Positions 7,129 to 15,226 of a stretch of DNA of 24,775 bases are shown piece by piece. Under the pieces are notes generated by a model. It was not told the origin of the DNA. It searched no databases and was given only the letters and a program-made list of their open reading frames with translations. Both the position numbers and the translations under genes were made by a program. The stretch covers positions 1 to 24,775 of the forward strand of contig CAKTKT010000027.1 in assembly GCA_934572325.1 (NCBI GenBank), read 5' to 3'. The stretch's first letter is position 1. Each line of letters begins with the position of its first letter. This stretch comes from an uncultured Oscillospiraceae bacterium (GTDB lineage: Bacteria; Bacillota; Clostridia; Oscillospirales; Oscillospiraceae).

Positions 7129-9006
7129 ATGATAAAGTACGACGCGGGAAAATGCGATATTGCCGTTATCGGCGCGGGGCACGCGGGCATAGAGGCTGCG
7201 CTCGCGGCGGCGCGGCTCGGGCTGGACACGGTGTGCTTTACGGTGAATCTTGACTCCGTGGGCAATATGCCCTGCAACCCCGCCATCGGCGGCACGGGCA
7301 AGGGGCATCTCGTGCGCGAGCTGGACGCGCTCGGCGGCGAGATGGCAAAGGCGGCGGACAGGGCGTGCATACAGTACCGTATGCTCAACCTCGGCAAGGG
7401 TCCGGCGGTGCACTCCCTGCGCGCGCAGGCGGACAGGCGGCGGTATCAGGAGGTCATGAAGCACACGCTTGAGCTTCAGCCGAACCTCCGCGTCAAGCAG
7501 GCGGAGGTCGTGGATCTCAGCGTGGAGGACGGGCGCGTCGTCAGCGTGACGACGCACACCGGCGCGGTGTACGCCTGCCGCGCGGTTGTGCTGGCAACGG
7601 GCACGTATCTTGCCGGACGCACCATCGTCGGCGAGGTCGTGCGCACTTCCGGACCTGACGGGCTCGCCGCGGCGACGGCGCTCGCCCCAAGGCTGCGCGA
7701 GCTGGGACTCAATATGCGCCGCTTCAAGACCGGCACTCCGCCGCGCGTCAACGCCCGCTCCGTCGATTTCTCGAAGATGGAGCTCCAGCCCGGCGACGCC
7801 GAGCCCGAGGCGTTCTCCTTTACCGCAAGGGCAGCGCCGGCAAACTCCGCCGTGTGCTATCTCACGTATACCAACGAGCGCACCCACGAAATAATCCGCG
7901 CGCACCTCGACCGCAGCCCCATATACTCCGGCGTTATCGAGGGCGTCGGTCCGCGCTACTGCCCCAGCATCGAAACGAAGGTCATGACCTTCGCCGACAA
8001 GCCCCGCCACCAGCTCTTTGTCGAGCCGATGGGGCTGAACACGGAGGAGCTTTATATACAGGGCTTCTCCTCGTCCATGCCGGAGGAGGTGCAGATAGAG
8101 ATGCTGCACACCGTGGCGGGGCTGGAGCGCGCGGAGATGACGCGCTGCGCCTACGCGATAGAGTACGACTGCATCGACCCCACGGAGCTGTACGCAACGC
8201 TGGAGTGCAAAAGGATAGCGGGGCTGTACGGCGCGGGGCAGTTCAACGGCTCGTCGGGGTACGAGGAGGCGGCGGCGCAGGGCTTCGTCGCGGGCGTGAA
8301 CGCCGCGCTCAAACTCAAGGGCGCGCCGCCGCTGATTTTGCGCCGCACGGACGGGTACATCGGCACGCTCATCGACGACCTTGTCACCAAGGGCACGAAC
8401 GAGCCGTACCGCATGATGACCTCGCGCAGCGAGTACAGGCTTCTCCACCGACAGGACAACGCCGACATACGCCTCACCGCCGTCGGGCGGCGGATAGGGC
8501 TTATATCCGAGGAGCGCGAGCGCGAGGTGGAGGAGAAATACGCCGCCGTGGAGCGCGAGCTTGCGCGCCTTGAGCATACGCACATCCCGCCCTCCAGCGC
8601 GCTCAACGCCATGCTGGCAAAGCGCGGCACAGCGCCCGTCGTCTCCGGCGTGTCGCTGGCGGAGCTTATCCGCCGCCCGCAGGTCAGCTATGCCGACACC
8701 GCGCCCTTCGATCCCGCGCGGCGCGCGCTCGACCGCGCCGTGACCGCGCAGGCGGAGATACGTCTCAAGTACGACGGGTACATCAAGCGGCAGCTACGCG
8801 AGGTGGAGGAATTCACGCGCATGGAGCAGCGCGCCCTCCCGCCGGACATCGACTATGACGATGTGCCGGGGCTGAGGATAGAGGCGCGGGAAAAGCTGAA
8901 AAAAATACGTCCTGCGAGCTTCGGCCAGGCGGGGCGCATCTCGGGCGTTTCACCGGCGGACGTGTCGGTGCTGATGATATACACGGAAGCGAGGGGGAAA
9001 AAATGA
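7129..9006 (+). CDS. mnmG: tRNA uridine-5-carboxymethylaminomethyl modification enzyme MnmG (GidA)
   Basis: MnmG works with the GTPase MnmE to add the carboxymethylaminomethyl (or aminomethyl) group to C5 of wobble uridine U34, using FAD and methylene-tetrahydrofolate. The 625-residue product has the N-terminal FAD-binding GAGHAGIEAA at residues 15-24, the family signature GNMPCNPAIGGTGKGHLVRE, the second signature region (IQGFSSSMPEEVQIEMLHTV), GPRYCPSIE, and the C-terminal helical MnmE/tRNA-binding domain ending in GRISGVSPADVSVL. Length is normal. The ATG 7129 has only a weak ribosome binding site. Its TGA overlaps the mnmA ATG by 4 bases. No mnmE or rsmG, its frequent neighbours, is present. 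Confidence 0.97.
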   Translation: MIKYDAGKCDIAVIGAGHAGIEAALAAARLGLDTVCFTVNLDSVGNMPCNPAIGGTGKGHLVRELDALGGEMAKAADRACIQYRMLNLGKGPAVHSLRAQADRRRYQEVMKHTLELQPNLRVKQAEVVDLSVEDGRVVSVTTHTGAVYACRAVVLATGTYLAGRTIVGEVVRTSGPDGLAAATALAPRLRELGLNMRRFKTGTPPRVNARSVDFSKMELQPGDAEPEAFSFTARAAPANSAVCYLTYTNERTHEIIRAHLDRSPIYSGVIEGVGPRYCPSIETKVMTFADKPRHQLFVEPMGLNTEELYIQGFSSSMPEEVQIEMLHTVAGLERAEMTRCAYAIEYDCIDPTELYATLECKRIAGLYGAGQFNGSSGYEEAAAQGFVAGVNAALKLKGAPPLILRRTDGYIGTLIDDLVTKGTNEPYRMMTSRSEYRLLHRQDNADIRLTAVGRRIGLISEEREREVEEKYAAVERELARLEHTHIPPSSALNAMLAKRGTAPVVSGVSLAELIRRPQVSYADTAPFDPARRALDRAVTAQAEIRLKYDGYIKRQLREVEEFTRMEQRALPPDIDYDDVPGLRIEAREKLKKIRPASFGQAGRISGVSPADVSVLMIYTEARGKK

Positions 9007-9998
9007 GCAGGGTGGTCCTCGGCTTTTCCGGCGGGGTGGACTCCGCCGTGACGGCGGTGCTGCTGCGCCGTGCCGGACACGAGGTGCATGGGCTGTATAT
9101 GGACAACACAAACGCCGCCTCCCTCCGCGACGCGGTGACGACGGCGGAATTTGTCGGCATAGCGCTCACGGTGCTCGACGTGCGCGCGGCGCTTGAGCAG
9201 CGCGTGTGCCGCCCGTTCGCGGAGTGCTATCTCCGCGGGGAAACGCCGAACCCCTGCGTGATATGCAACCCCGCGCTGAAATTCAAAAGCCTCATCGACG
9301 AGGCGGACAGACTGGGCGCGGAGCTTGTCGCCACAGGGCACTACGCCCGCGCCGACGGCGGCGCGATATACAAGGGCAAGCCCTCCAACGACCAGAGCTA
9401 TATGCTCTGCCGCCTGACGCGCGAGCAGGCGCGGCGCGTCACGTTCCCGCTGGGTGAGCTTGAAAAGACGCAAACGCGCGCGCTTGCGGAGGAGTTTGAC
9501 CTCCCCGTCGCCCACAAGGGCGACAGCATGGAGATCTGCTTCATTCCGGACAAGGACTATGTCTCGTGGCTCGCCGCGCGCGCGGCGCTCCCCGGCGCGG
9601 GGGATCTCGTCTTTCACGGCGAGGTCATAGGGCGGCACGACGGCATATACCGCTACACCGTCGGGCAGCGCCGCCCCGGGCTTTTAAACGGGCGCAAGCT
9701 CTACGTCTCGCGCATCGACGCGAAAACGAACACCGTCGAGCTCGCCCTCTGGGAGGAGCTTTTCAAAACCGAGGTCACGGCGCGCGATTTCAACTGGCTC
9801 ATCGAGCCGCCCGCCGCCCCCATACGCGCGAGCGTCCGTGTGCGCCACACGAAGTGGGAAAACCCGCCCTGCACCGCGTATATCGACGGCGGCAAGGTGC
9901 GCATCGTATGCGACGAGCCTGTCCGCGCGCCGGCGGCGGGGCAGTCCGCCGTGCTCTATGACGGCGAGCGCCTGCTCGGCGGGGGATTTATAGTTTAG
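9003..9998 (+). CDS. mnmA: tRNA-specific 2-thiouridylase MnmA
   Basis: MnmA adenylates and thiolates C2 of wobble uridine U34 in tRNA for Lys, Glu and Gln. The 331-residue product shows the PP-loop FSGGVDS at residues 8-14, the first catalytic cysteine C85 in NPCVICN, the second C179 in MEICFIPDKDY, GHYAR, and the C-terminal beta-barrel signature YTVGQRRPGL and VRVRHTKW. It is somewhat shorter than the usual ~360 residues because the loop after the PP-loop strand is reduced. ATG 9003 overlaps the mnmG stop (ATGA), so translation of the two U34-modifying enzymes is probably coupled. Confidence 0.94.
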   Translation: MSRVVLGFSGGVDSAVTAVLLRRAGHEVHGLYMDNTNAASLRDAVTTAEFVGIALTVLDVRAALEQRVCRPFAECYLRGETPNPCVICNPALKFKSLIDEADRLGAELVATGHYARADGGAIYKGKPSNDQSYMLCRLTREQARRVTFPLGELEKTQTRALAEEFDLPVAHKGDSMEICFIPDKDYVSWLAARAALPGAGDLVFHGEVIGRHDGIYRYTVGQRRPGLLNGRKLYVSRIDAKTNTVELALWEELFKTEVTARDFNWLIEPPAAPIRASVRVRHTKWENPPCTAYIDGGKVRIVCDEPVRAPAAGQSAVLYDGERLLGGGFIV

Positions 9999-10019
9999 TA
10001 TAGCTTAGGAGGAAGCCCG

Positions 10020-10811
10020 ATGGATACCACCGACGTCAGCACCATACTTGCCGCCGTCATCCGCGCAGAGCGCGAGGCTGCGGAGCTTATCATGCACGCG
10101 CACGGCGTTCTTGCCGAGGCAAAGACGGGGCACCGTGACGTCGTCACGGAGTACGACAAGCGCGTGCAGGCGCTGCTTATGGAGCGGCTGAGCGCCGCTG
10201 TGCCCGGCGCGCGTTTTTTCTGCGAGGAGAACAACGTCCACGGCGATCTCGGCGCGGAGCACGTTTTCGTCATCGACCCCATCGACGGCACGATGAACTT
10301 CGTGCGCCGTATGCACCATAGCTGCATCTCGGTGGCGTATATGAGCTGCGGCGTGCCCGAGGCGGCGGCGGTGTATGACCCGTATGCGCACGAGCTTTTC
10401 ACCGCCGTGCGCGGCGCGGGCGCGTTTCTCAACTCCCGCCCCATCCGCGCGGAGAGCGAGCCCTTGAGCGAGACGGTTTTCTGCCTTGGCACCTCGCCCT
10501 ACCGCACCGACCTCACGGACGAGACGTTCCGCCTCGCGCGCCTCGCGTATGACGCGACGCTCGACCTGCGCCGCTTCGCCTCGGCGGAGCTGGATCTGTG
10601 CTCCGTCGCGGCGGGGCGCGCGGGGCTGTACTTCGAGCTGTCGCTTTCGCTGTGGGACTACGCCGCCGGCTCGCTCATCGTGACGGAGGCGGGCGGCGTG
10701 TGCACGGATCTTGCGGGTGCTCCCCTGCCGTTCGACGGGCGCAAGAGCAGCATCGCCGCCGGCGGCGTACAGGCGCACGCGGACTTCATGGCGCTGATAA
10801 AGGAGGAATAG
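10020..10811 (+). CDS. Inositol monophosphatase (SuhB-like) family phosphatase
   Basis: This 263-residue protein belongs to the Mg-dependent, lithium-sensitive phosphatase fold. Metal-binding motifs are present: the acidic pair EE at residues 69-70 (FFCEENN), DPIDGT at 86-91 and WDYAAG at 212-217 followed by VTEAGG. Substrate cannot be told from sequence; inositol-1-phosphate, sugar phosphates or PAP-like substrates are possible. ATG 10020 follows a perfect AGGAGGA. It starts 21 bases after mnmA and ends 2 bases before birA, so it is in the same operon. Confidence 0.88.
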   Translation: MDTTDVSTILAAVIRAEREAAELIMHAHGVLAEAKTGHRDVVTEYDKRVQALLMERLSAAVPGARFFCEENNVHGDLGAEHVFVIDPIDGTMNFVRRMHHSCISVAYMSCGVPEAAAVYDPYAHELFTAVRGAGAFLNSRPIRAESEPLSETVFCLGTSPYRTDLTDETFRLARLAYDATLDLRRFASAELDLCSVAAGRAGLYFELSLSLWDYAAGSLIVTEAGGVCTDLAGAPLPFDGRKSSIAAGGVQAHADFMALIKEE

Positions 10812-10813
10812 CA

Positions 10814-11563
10814 ATGGAGCTTGGGCTTGACCGCCGCGCACCGGCGGTATATAAGGAGTGCGTCACCAGCACAAACACGCTTTTGAAAGGGCTCGCCGCG
10901 AGCGGCGTACCCGACGGCTTCACGCTCGTCGCCGCAAGGCAGACGAGCGGGCGCGGGCGGCTTGGGCGGGGCTTTGCCTCGCCGGAGGGCGGGCTTTATA
11001 TGTCCATGCTGCTCTACCCCGGCGGCGATCTCCGGCGCACGTCCACGCTCACGCCGTGCGCCGCCGTTGCGGTGTGCCGCGCGGCGGAGCGCGTGTGCGG
11101 CGTTACCCCGGGCATAAAGTGGCCGAACGACCTCCTGCTCGGCGACAAAAAGCTCTGCGGCATACTCACCGAGGCTTCGAGCGCGCGCGGACGCGCCTAT
11201 GTCGTGATCGGGCTGGGCGTGAACGTAAATACCGCGCCCGACGACCTCCCGCCGGAGCTGCGCGATACCGCCGTGTCGCTCTGCGAGGCGACCGGACGGC
11301 GCTTTGATATTAAGACGCTCGCCGCCGCCATCATCGAGGAGCTGGACGGGATATACGCCGCGTGGAAGCAGGATACCGCCTGCGTTCTCGACGAGTACCG
11401 CCGTCTCTGCGTCAGCACCGGACGCGCCGTGACGCTTATCTGCGGCGATGAGCAGCGCCGCGCCTACGCCACAGGCATTGACGAAAACTACGCCCTCATC
11501 GCCGACGTAGACGGCACGGAGGAGCACATAACCATGGGCGAAGTGAGCCTGCGCAACGGGTAA
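10814..11563 (+). CDS. birA: Biotin--[acetyl-CoA-carboxylase] ligase, single-domain BirA
   Basis: BirA forms biotinyl-5'-AMP and transfers biotin to the acceptor lysine of biotin-dependent carboxylases. The 249-residue product contains TSTN near the start, the biotin/ATP loop GRGRLGR at residues 46-52, KWPNDLLLGDKKLCGILTE at about 102-120 and VIGLGVNVN. The N-terminal DNA-binding helix-turn-helix of bifunctional BirA is missing, so this is a group I enzyme without repressor function. ATG 10814 follows AGGAGG at 10801-10806, which lies within the end of the preceding gene; the frame extends further upstream but only inside that gene. Confidence 0.93.
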   Translation: MELGLDRRAPAVYKECVTSTNTLLKGLAASGVPDGFTLVAARQTSGRGRLGRGFASPEGGLYMSMLLYPGGDLRRTSTLTPCAAVAVCRAAERVCGVTPGIKWPNDLLLGDKKLCGILTEASSARGRAYVVIGLGVNVNTAPDDLPPELRDTAVSLCEATGRRFDIKTLAAAIIEELDGIYAAWKQDTACVLDEYRRLCVSTGRAVTLICGDEQRRAYATGIDENYALIADVDGTEEHITMGEVSLRNG

Positions 11564-11583
11564 ACGGACGCATAGAAAACAAC

Positions 11584-11612
11584 AAAAAAGCCGCCCGTCA
11601 GGCGGCTTTTTT
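11584..11612. terminator. Bidirectional terminator between birA and rpsR
   Basis: AAAAAAGCCGCC (11584-11595) pairs with GGCGGCTTTTTT (11601-11612) around the loop CGTCA. The A and T tracts make it usable in both directions for the convergent birA and rpsF-ssb-rpsR operons. Confidence 0.93.
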
Positions 11613-11625
11613 CGTACATTATAGC

Positions 11626-11865
11626 TCAGTCGGTCACGTAGGGCAGAAGAGCGATCTGACGGGATCTCTTTATCGCCTCGGTGAGCTCGCGCTGATGCAT
11701 TGCGCAGGTGCCGGTCGTGCGGCGAGGCAGGATCTTGCTGCGCTCGGAGAGGTAGCGGCGGAGCTTTGTGGTGTCCTTATAGTCGATGGACGTCGCCTTA
11801 TCGACGCAGAACTGGCAAACTTTTCTGCGCTTGCGGTTTTTGGGATTATTCTTATCAAAAGCCAA
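11626..11865 (-). CDS. rpsR: 30S ribosomal protein S18 (zinc-type)
   Basis: bS18 is a small-subunit protein that binds as a heterodimer with S6. The 79-residue product carries RRKVCQFC and GTCAMHQRELTEAIKRSRQIALLPY, the S18 core. The cysteines (CQFC plus a later C) and histidine mark the zinc-binding C+ form. Translation starts at TTG 11865 behind a perfect AAGGAGG. It is last in the rpsF-ssb-rpsR operon. The 109-base spacer from ssb (11866-11974) is unusually long and contains short inverted repeats (TGAACA/TGTTCA and CTTAT/ATAAG on the minus strand) but no gene. Confidence 0.97.
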   Translation of the reverse strand: MAFDKNNPKNRKRRKVCQFCVDKATSIDYKDTTKLRRYLSERSKILPRRTTGTCAMHQRELTEAIKRSRQIALLPYVTD

Positions 11866-11974
11866 AGCTGATTCCTCCTTTATAGTTTAGCAGGGCTGGC
11901 AAAACGCCTTATACCCGCATAAGCAACCATTGAACAAGCGCGTCATACTGCGTCCTGTTCAGCGGTTACTAAGA

Positions 11975-12424
11975 TTAGAACGGCAGCTCTTCGTCGCCGT
12001 CGTCCAGCTCGGAGAACGCGGAGGAGGGCGCGCTTGCGCTGCTCTTTCCCGCGTCATAGCTGTACGTGCTGTGACCGGCGCTGCCGGCGTCGCCGTCGCG
12101 GCGGCGGCTCTCGCCGAAATACATATTGTCAACAACTATCTCCGCGCTGCGGCGCTTGCCGCCCTCGCGGTCTGTCCAGTCGCGGATCTGGAGCCGTCCG
12201 GAGACGACCGCCATGCTCCCCTTATTGAAATACTTGCTGACAAATTCGGCTGTCTGACGCCATGCGACGCAGTCGATAAAATCGGTCTGCTTCTCGCCGC
12301 CGTCACGGCTGCCGTAATCGCGGTCAACCGCCACGGTGAAGGACGCCACCGGGGTCTGTGCCTGGGTATACCGAAGCTCGGGATCCCGCGTCAGACGCCC
12401 CATGATAACAATGTGATTAAGCAT
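11975..12424 (-). CDS. ssb: Single-stranded DNA-binding protein
   Basis: SSB coats single-stranded DNA during replication and repair and recruits partners through its C-terminal tip. The 149-residue product has an N-terminal OB fold (LNHIVIMGRLTRDPELRYT, ASFTVAVDRDYG, TDFIDCVAWRQTAEFVSKYF, GRLQIRDWTDREG), a low-complexity Ser/Ala/Asp linker and the canonical acidic tail DDGDEELPF. It lies 12 bases downstream of rpsF in the classic rpsF-ssb-rpsR arrangement. Confidence 0.97.
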   Translation of the reverse strand: MLNHIVIMGRLTRDPELRYTQAQTPVASFTVAVDRDYGSRDGGEKQTDFIDCVAWRQTAEFVSKYFNKGSMAVVSGRLQIRDWTDREGGKRRSAEIVVDNMYFGESRRRDGDAGSAGHSTYSYDAGKSSASAPSSAFSELDDGDEELPF

Positions 12425-12436
12425 GCTCCGCTCTCC

Positions 12437-12733
12437 TTACTCTGCGCGCAGGGTTATCAGACGACGCAGTATTCCGTCGGTGATACCGAGAACGCGGTCA
12501 AGCTCAGCAGGGAAATCAGCACCGCTGGTGAACTTCATCAGCACATAGTAGCCCTCGGAAATGTAGTTGATCTCATAAGCGAGCTTGCGCTTGCCCATTT
12601 CCTCCAACTCTTCCAGAGTACCGTTTGCCTCAACAAGTGCCTTGAACTTCTCAACAACAGCCGCGGTCTCTTCCTCGGTGAAGTTGGGGTTGATAATGTA
12701 CATTACTTCGTACTTCTCACTTGCTTTTGCCAT
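12437..12733 (-). CDS. rpsF: 30S ribosomal protein S6
   Basis: bS6 pairs with S18 on the platform of the small subunit. The 98-residue product has the S6 fold signature KYEVMYIINPNFTEEE, GKRKLAYEINYISEGYYVLMKF and a C-terminal DGILRRLITLR. ATG 12733 follows AAAAGGAGGTG, an excellent ribosome binding site. It is first in the operon, preceded by a long structured leader, so S6:S18 feedback on translation is plausible. Confidence 0.97.
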   Translation of the reverse strand: MAKASEKYEVMYIINPNFTEEETAAVVEKFKALVEANGTLEELEEMGKRKLAYEINYISEGYYVLMKFTSGADFPAELDRVLGITDGILRRLITLRAE

Positions 12734-12911
12734 GATTGCACCTCCTTTTGGTCTAGTGGCCCCTCCTCACGGGGAGGAGCAAGGACGCCTGTATCCATTG
12801 ACAGGCTTTAGGCAGCATCGCATAATACGGCAGGAGCAGCCGACGGGAAAGCCTTCTGACTGATGAAATGCGCCTTCCGCCGGATGCCGCAGACATATTG
12901 CGCCATGCTGC
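12734..12911 (-). promoter_or_regulatory. Structured leader of the rpsF operon (candidate S6:S18 autoregulatory element)
   Basis: About 178 bases separate the predicted start site from rpsF. GGCAGCAT near the 5' end can pair with ATGCTGCC ~100 bases later (plus-strand positions about 12813-12820), enclosing a structured region. A GCCTGT/ACAGGC hairpin and then a CTCCTC/GAGGAG hairpin (plus strand 12763-12779) follow just before the ribosome binding site. The CCTCC in the last hairpin also complements the AGGAGG of rpsF, so two exclusive pairings are possible. Leaders binding the S6:S18 dimer are known in many bacteria; I did not verify their consensus here. Confidence 0.5.
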
Positions 12912-12917
12912 CTGATA

Positions 12918-12945
12918 ATTATACCCTGTTTTCCCGCAATGTCAA
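12918..12945 (-). promoter_or_regulatory. Promoter of the rpsF-ssb-rpsR operon
   Basis: On the minus strand TTGACA (12945-12940) and TATAAT (12923-12918) are both perfect consensus boxes, with a 16-base spacer. Confidence 0.85.
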
Positions 12946-12970
12946 GTGTTTTTTGCGCTTTTTGCCGCTC

Positions 12971-13462
12971 TCACCGCTCGCCGATGCGGCGGGCTATGTA
13001 GTCCTCCACCTCGTCCAGCTCCAGCTCCAGCGCGACGGCAAGCTCACCGTGCAGAATGTCCTTGGCGCGCTTCATCGTCGCCTCGGCGCGGCTGCTCTTC
13101 GTCTTGCGCTCGCTCATGCGCTCGCGCAGCCCCTTCACCACCGACACCAGCGCCTCGCAGCTATGCTTTTTGAAAAGCTCGCGGTAGAAGGCGTCAACGT
13201 GGTTGAAGCGGCTGTCGTTGCATATCGCCGGAGCGATCCCCGGTATCGCGTCTATCAGCGCCTCCGCCTCGGCGCGGCTCATCACCGGACGCATATACGC
13301 CCCCGAATCCACCGGCGCAAAATACCTCCCGCTGCCGGTGAACGGCGTGAGATAGTAATAGAGCTTATCCTCCGACGCGCCCGACATCTCCAGCGGCGCT
13401 ATCTTCTCGACCGTGCACACCCCGTTCTCCCCGTAAATTATCTTGTCCCCGACCGTAAACAT
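12971..13462 (-). CDS. CarD/CdnL-family RNA polymerase-interacting regulator
   Basis: CarD-family proteins bind the RNA polymerase beta subunit and affect open-complex stability. The 163-residue product begins with the Tudor-like RNAP-interaction domain (FTVGDKIIYGENGVCTVEKI, then YYYLTPFTGSGRYFAPVD) and continues with a helical C-terminal domain (about 70-163) containing ELFKKHSCEALVSVVKGLRERM and a final ELDEVEDYIARRIGER. Cysteines and aromatic residues follow the Firmicute form. ATG 13462 has only a weak ribosome binding site. It is transcribed in the same direction as the rpsF operon but upstream of that operon's promoter, so it seems separate. Confidence 0.87.
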   Translation of the reverse strand: MFTVGDKIIYGENGVCTVEKIAPLEMSGASEDKLYYYLTPFTGSGRYFAPVDSGAYMRPVMSRAEAEALIDAIPGIAPAICNDSRFNHVDAFYRELFKKHSCEALVSVVKGLRERMSERKTKSSRAEATMKRAKDILHGELAVALELELDEVEDYIARRIGER

Positions 13463-13596
13463 TCCAAAATTACCCCTACTGTATTACTCTATAAGCCTAT
13501 TTTACAACAACCGTGCCGAAATTTCCAATAGTTTTTTTCGTTTTCTAAGAAATTTTGTTCCTTTGCCGTGTTTGCCCGTGTCATTTGCCGCTTGCG

Positions 13597-13607
13597 TTTG
13601 GTATAAT
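13597..13607 (+). promoter_or_regulatory. Extended -10 promoter upstream of hemZ
   Basis: TATAAT at 13602-13607 is preceded by TGG (TGn extended -10). A weak TGTCAT lies 17 bases upstream. The 13463-13709 spacer otherwise holds AT-rich promoter DNA for this gene and the divergent carD-like gene, and no other gene that I can see. Confidence 0.55.
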
Positions 13608-13709
13608 AAGTTGATATATTATATACATCTTGTATGCGTCGCTCCTCGCCGCTCCGTCAAGTGGGGCGCAGCCGCCTGTTTTCTCCACATTTTGCGGCGC
13701 AGGTGGCGG

Positions 13710-13742
13710 ATGATATACATTTTGGACGGTATTCACCCGTGA
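13710..13742 (+). CDS. Possible 10-codon leader ORF coupled to hemZ
   Basis: ATG 13710 opens MIYILDGIHP and stops with TGA at 13740-13742. This stop overlaps the GTG start of hemZ as GTGA. AGGTGG precedes it at plausible spacing. It could deliver ribosomes to the weak hemZ start. Too short to claim as a protein on its own. Confidence 0.3.
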   Translation: MIYILDGIHP

Positions 13743-15214
13743 AGCTTTATTTTTTTGGACATGACTATAAATACGCGGCGGAGCAGATGCTCCTCACGCT
13801 GTTCCCCCTTGAGCGTCCGGAGTACCCCTCCGGAAAGCCCGAGGGCGACAGGATGGAGCTCCGCCTGAGTCGCGGCGCACGCTATATCACCGCGACCTGT
13901 GCGCTGCACTGCGGCGGCGAGGTCTTTCGCGGACGCGCCGCCGTGCGCGCGGCAATGCTGGACGGGGCGCTGCTCACCGACCGGTACTGTCAGCGTCTCA
14001 TCAAAAACGCCATGTACCGCGCGGCGCTCGCCTCCGGTGTGCGCCGCCCCGCGTGGGGCGCGCTGACGGGCGTGCGCCCGGGGAAGCTCATGACCCCGCT
14101 TCTCAAAAGCGGCATGAGCGGCGAGGCGGCGGTGCGCGAATTTGAGGAGAAGTACGACGTCTCGCCGGAGCGCGCGGCGCTCTGCCTTCAGACGAGCCGC
14201 GTCACCCTCGCCACGGAGGCGAGTCTCGCCCCCGAGAACGTCTGCCTCTACGTCGGCATACCGTTCTGCCCGACGCGCTGCGCGTATTGCAGCTTCGTCA
14301 GCCAGTCCGTGGAAAAGAGCATGCGGCTCATAGACCCGTTCGTCGCCGCGCTTTTCAGGGAGGTACGCGCCACGGCGGCGGAGGTTCGCGCGCTGGGGCT
14401 GCGCGCGGTGTCCGTCTACATGGGCGGCGGCACGCCCACCACGCTCTCCGCCGCGCAGCTTGACGCGCTGTGCGCCCTTCTCGCGGAGGAGTTTGACCTC
14501 TCCACCCTGCGCGAATACACGGTGGAGGCGGGGCGTCCCGACACGATAACGGAGGAAAAGCTCGCGGTGCTGCGCCGTCACGGCGTCGATAGGATAAGCG
14601 TCAACCCGCAGACCATGTCCGACGCGGTGCTCGCTGCGATCGGGCGGCGGCACACCGCCGAGGATGTTGCGCAGGCGCTCGCCAAGGTGCGGTGCGCGGG
14701 CGGGTTTGACGTGAACATGGACCTCATCGCGGGGCTGCCGTCGGATACGCCGGAGGGCTTCAACGAAACGCTCCGCCGCGTGCTCGCCCTCGCGCCGGAG
14801 AATATCACCGTGCACACGCTGTCTCTGAAAAAGGGCTCGCGCATCACGCTGGAGGGCGCGGCGCTGCCCGCCGCGGCGGAGGTCGGCGCGATGCTGGACG
14901 CGGCGCACGCCGTGCTCACCGCCGCCGGATACTCGCCCTACTACCTATACCGGCAGAAGTTCATGTCCGGCGGCTTTGAAAACGTCGGCTGGGCAAAGAG
15001 TGGCAGGACAAATCTCTACAACATATGTATAATGGAGGAGCTGTGCAGCGTCCTTGCCATGGGCGGCGGCGGCTCGACAAAGCTCATCGCGCCCGACGGC
15101 GGGCACAGCATCCGCCTCGTCGCGCCCAAGTACCCGCTCGAATACATAAACGGCATAGACAAAACCTGTGAGGACAAGAAAAAAATAAGCCGGTTCTATA
15201 CGGCTTCTGATTAG
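13739..15214 (+). CDS. hemZ: HemZ-type coproporphyrinogen dehydrogenase-like radical SAM protein
   Basis: HemZ proteins are radical SAM enzymes related to oxygen-independent coproporphyrinogen III oxidase; the true substrate in clostridia without heme synthesis is uncertain. The 491-residue product has an N-terminal domain starting MKLYFFGHDYKYAAEQ, the GALTGVRPGKLMTPLLKSGMS segment, the cluster motif C177-P-T-R-C181-A-Y-C184, and then VSVYMGGGTPTTLS, EYTVEAGRPDTITEEKL, RISVNPQTM and FDVNMDLIAGLPSDTPE. The HemZ-specific end YYLYRQKFMSGGFENVGWA is also present. I chose GTG 13739 because the family-like N terminus begins there; earlier in-frame codons read unlike the family. The uridine-kinase-like gene starts 12 bases after its stop. 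Confidence 0.92.
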   Translation: MKLYFFGHDYKYAAEQMLLTLFPLERPEYPSGKPEGDRMELRLSRGARYITATCALHCGGEVFRGRAAVRAAMLDGALLTDRYCQRLIKNAMYRAALASGVRRPAWGALTGVRPGKLMTPLLKSGMSGEAAVREFEEKYDVSPERAALCLQTSRVTLATEASLAPENVCLYVGIPFCPTRCAYCSFVSQSVEKSMRLIDPFVAALFREVRATAAEVRALGLRAVSVYMGGGTPTTLSAAQLDALCALLAEEFDLSTLREYTVEAGRPDTITEEKLAVLRRHGVDRISVNPQTMSDAVLAAIGRRHTAEDVAQALAKVRCAGGFDVNMDLIAGLPSDTPEGFNETLRRVLALAPENITVHTLSLKKGSRITLEGAALPAAAEVGAMLDAAHAVLTAAGYSPYYLYRQKFMSGGFENVGWAKSGRTNLYNICIMEELCSVLAMGGGGSTKLIAPDGGHSIRLVAPKYPLEYINGIDKTCEDKKKISRFYTASD

Positions 15215-15226
15215 GGGGAATAAGCC

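Noticed and set aside
7042..8583. 513-codon minus-strand frame across mnmG
   Set aside because: It is antisense to a clear mnmG with all family motifs and runs through the divergent promoter region.
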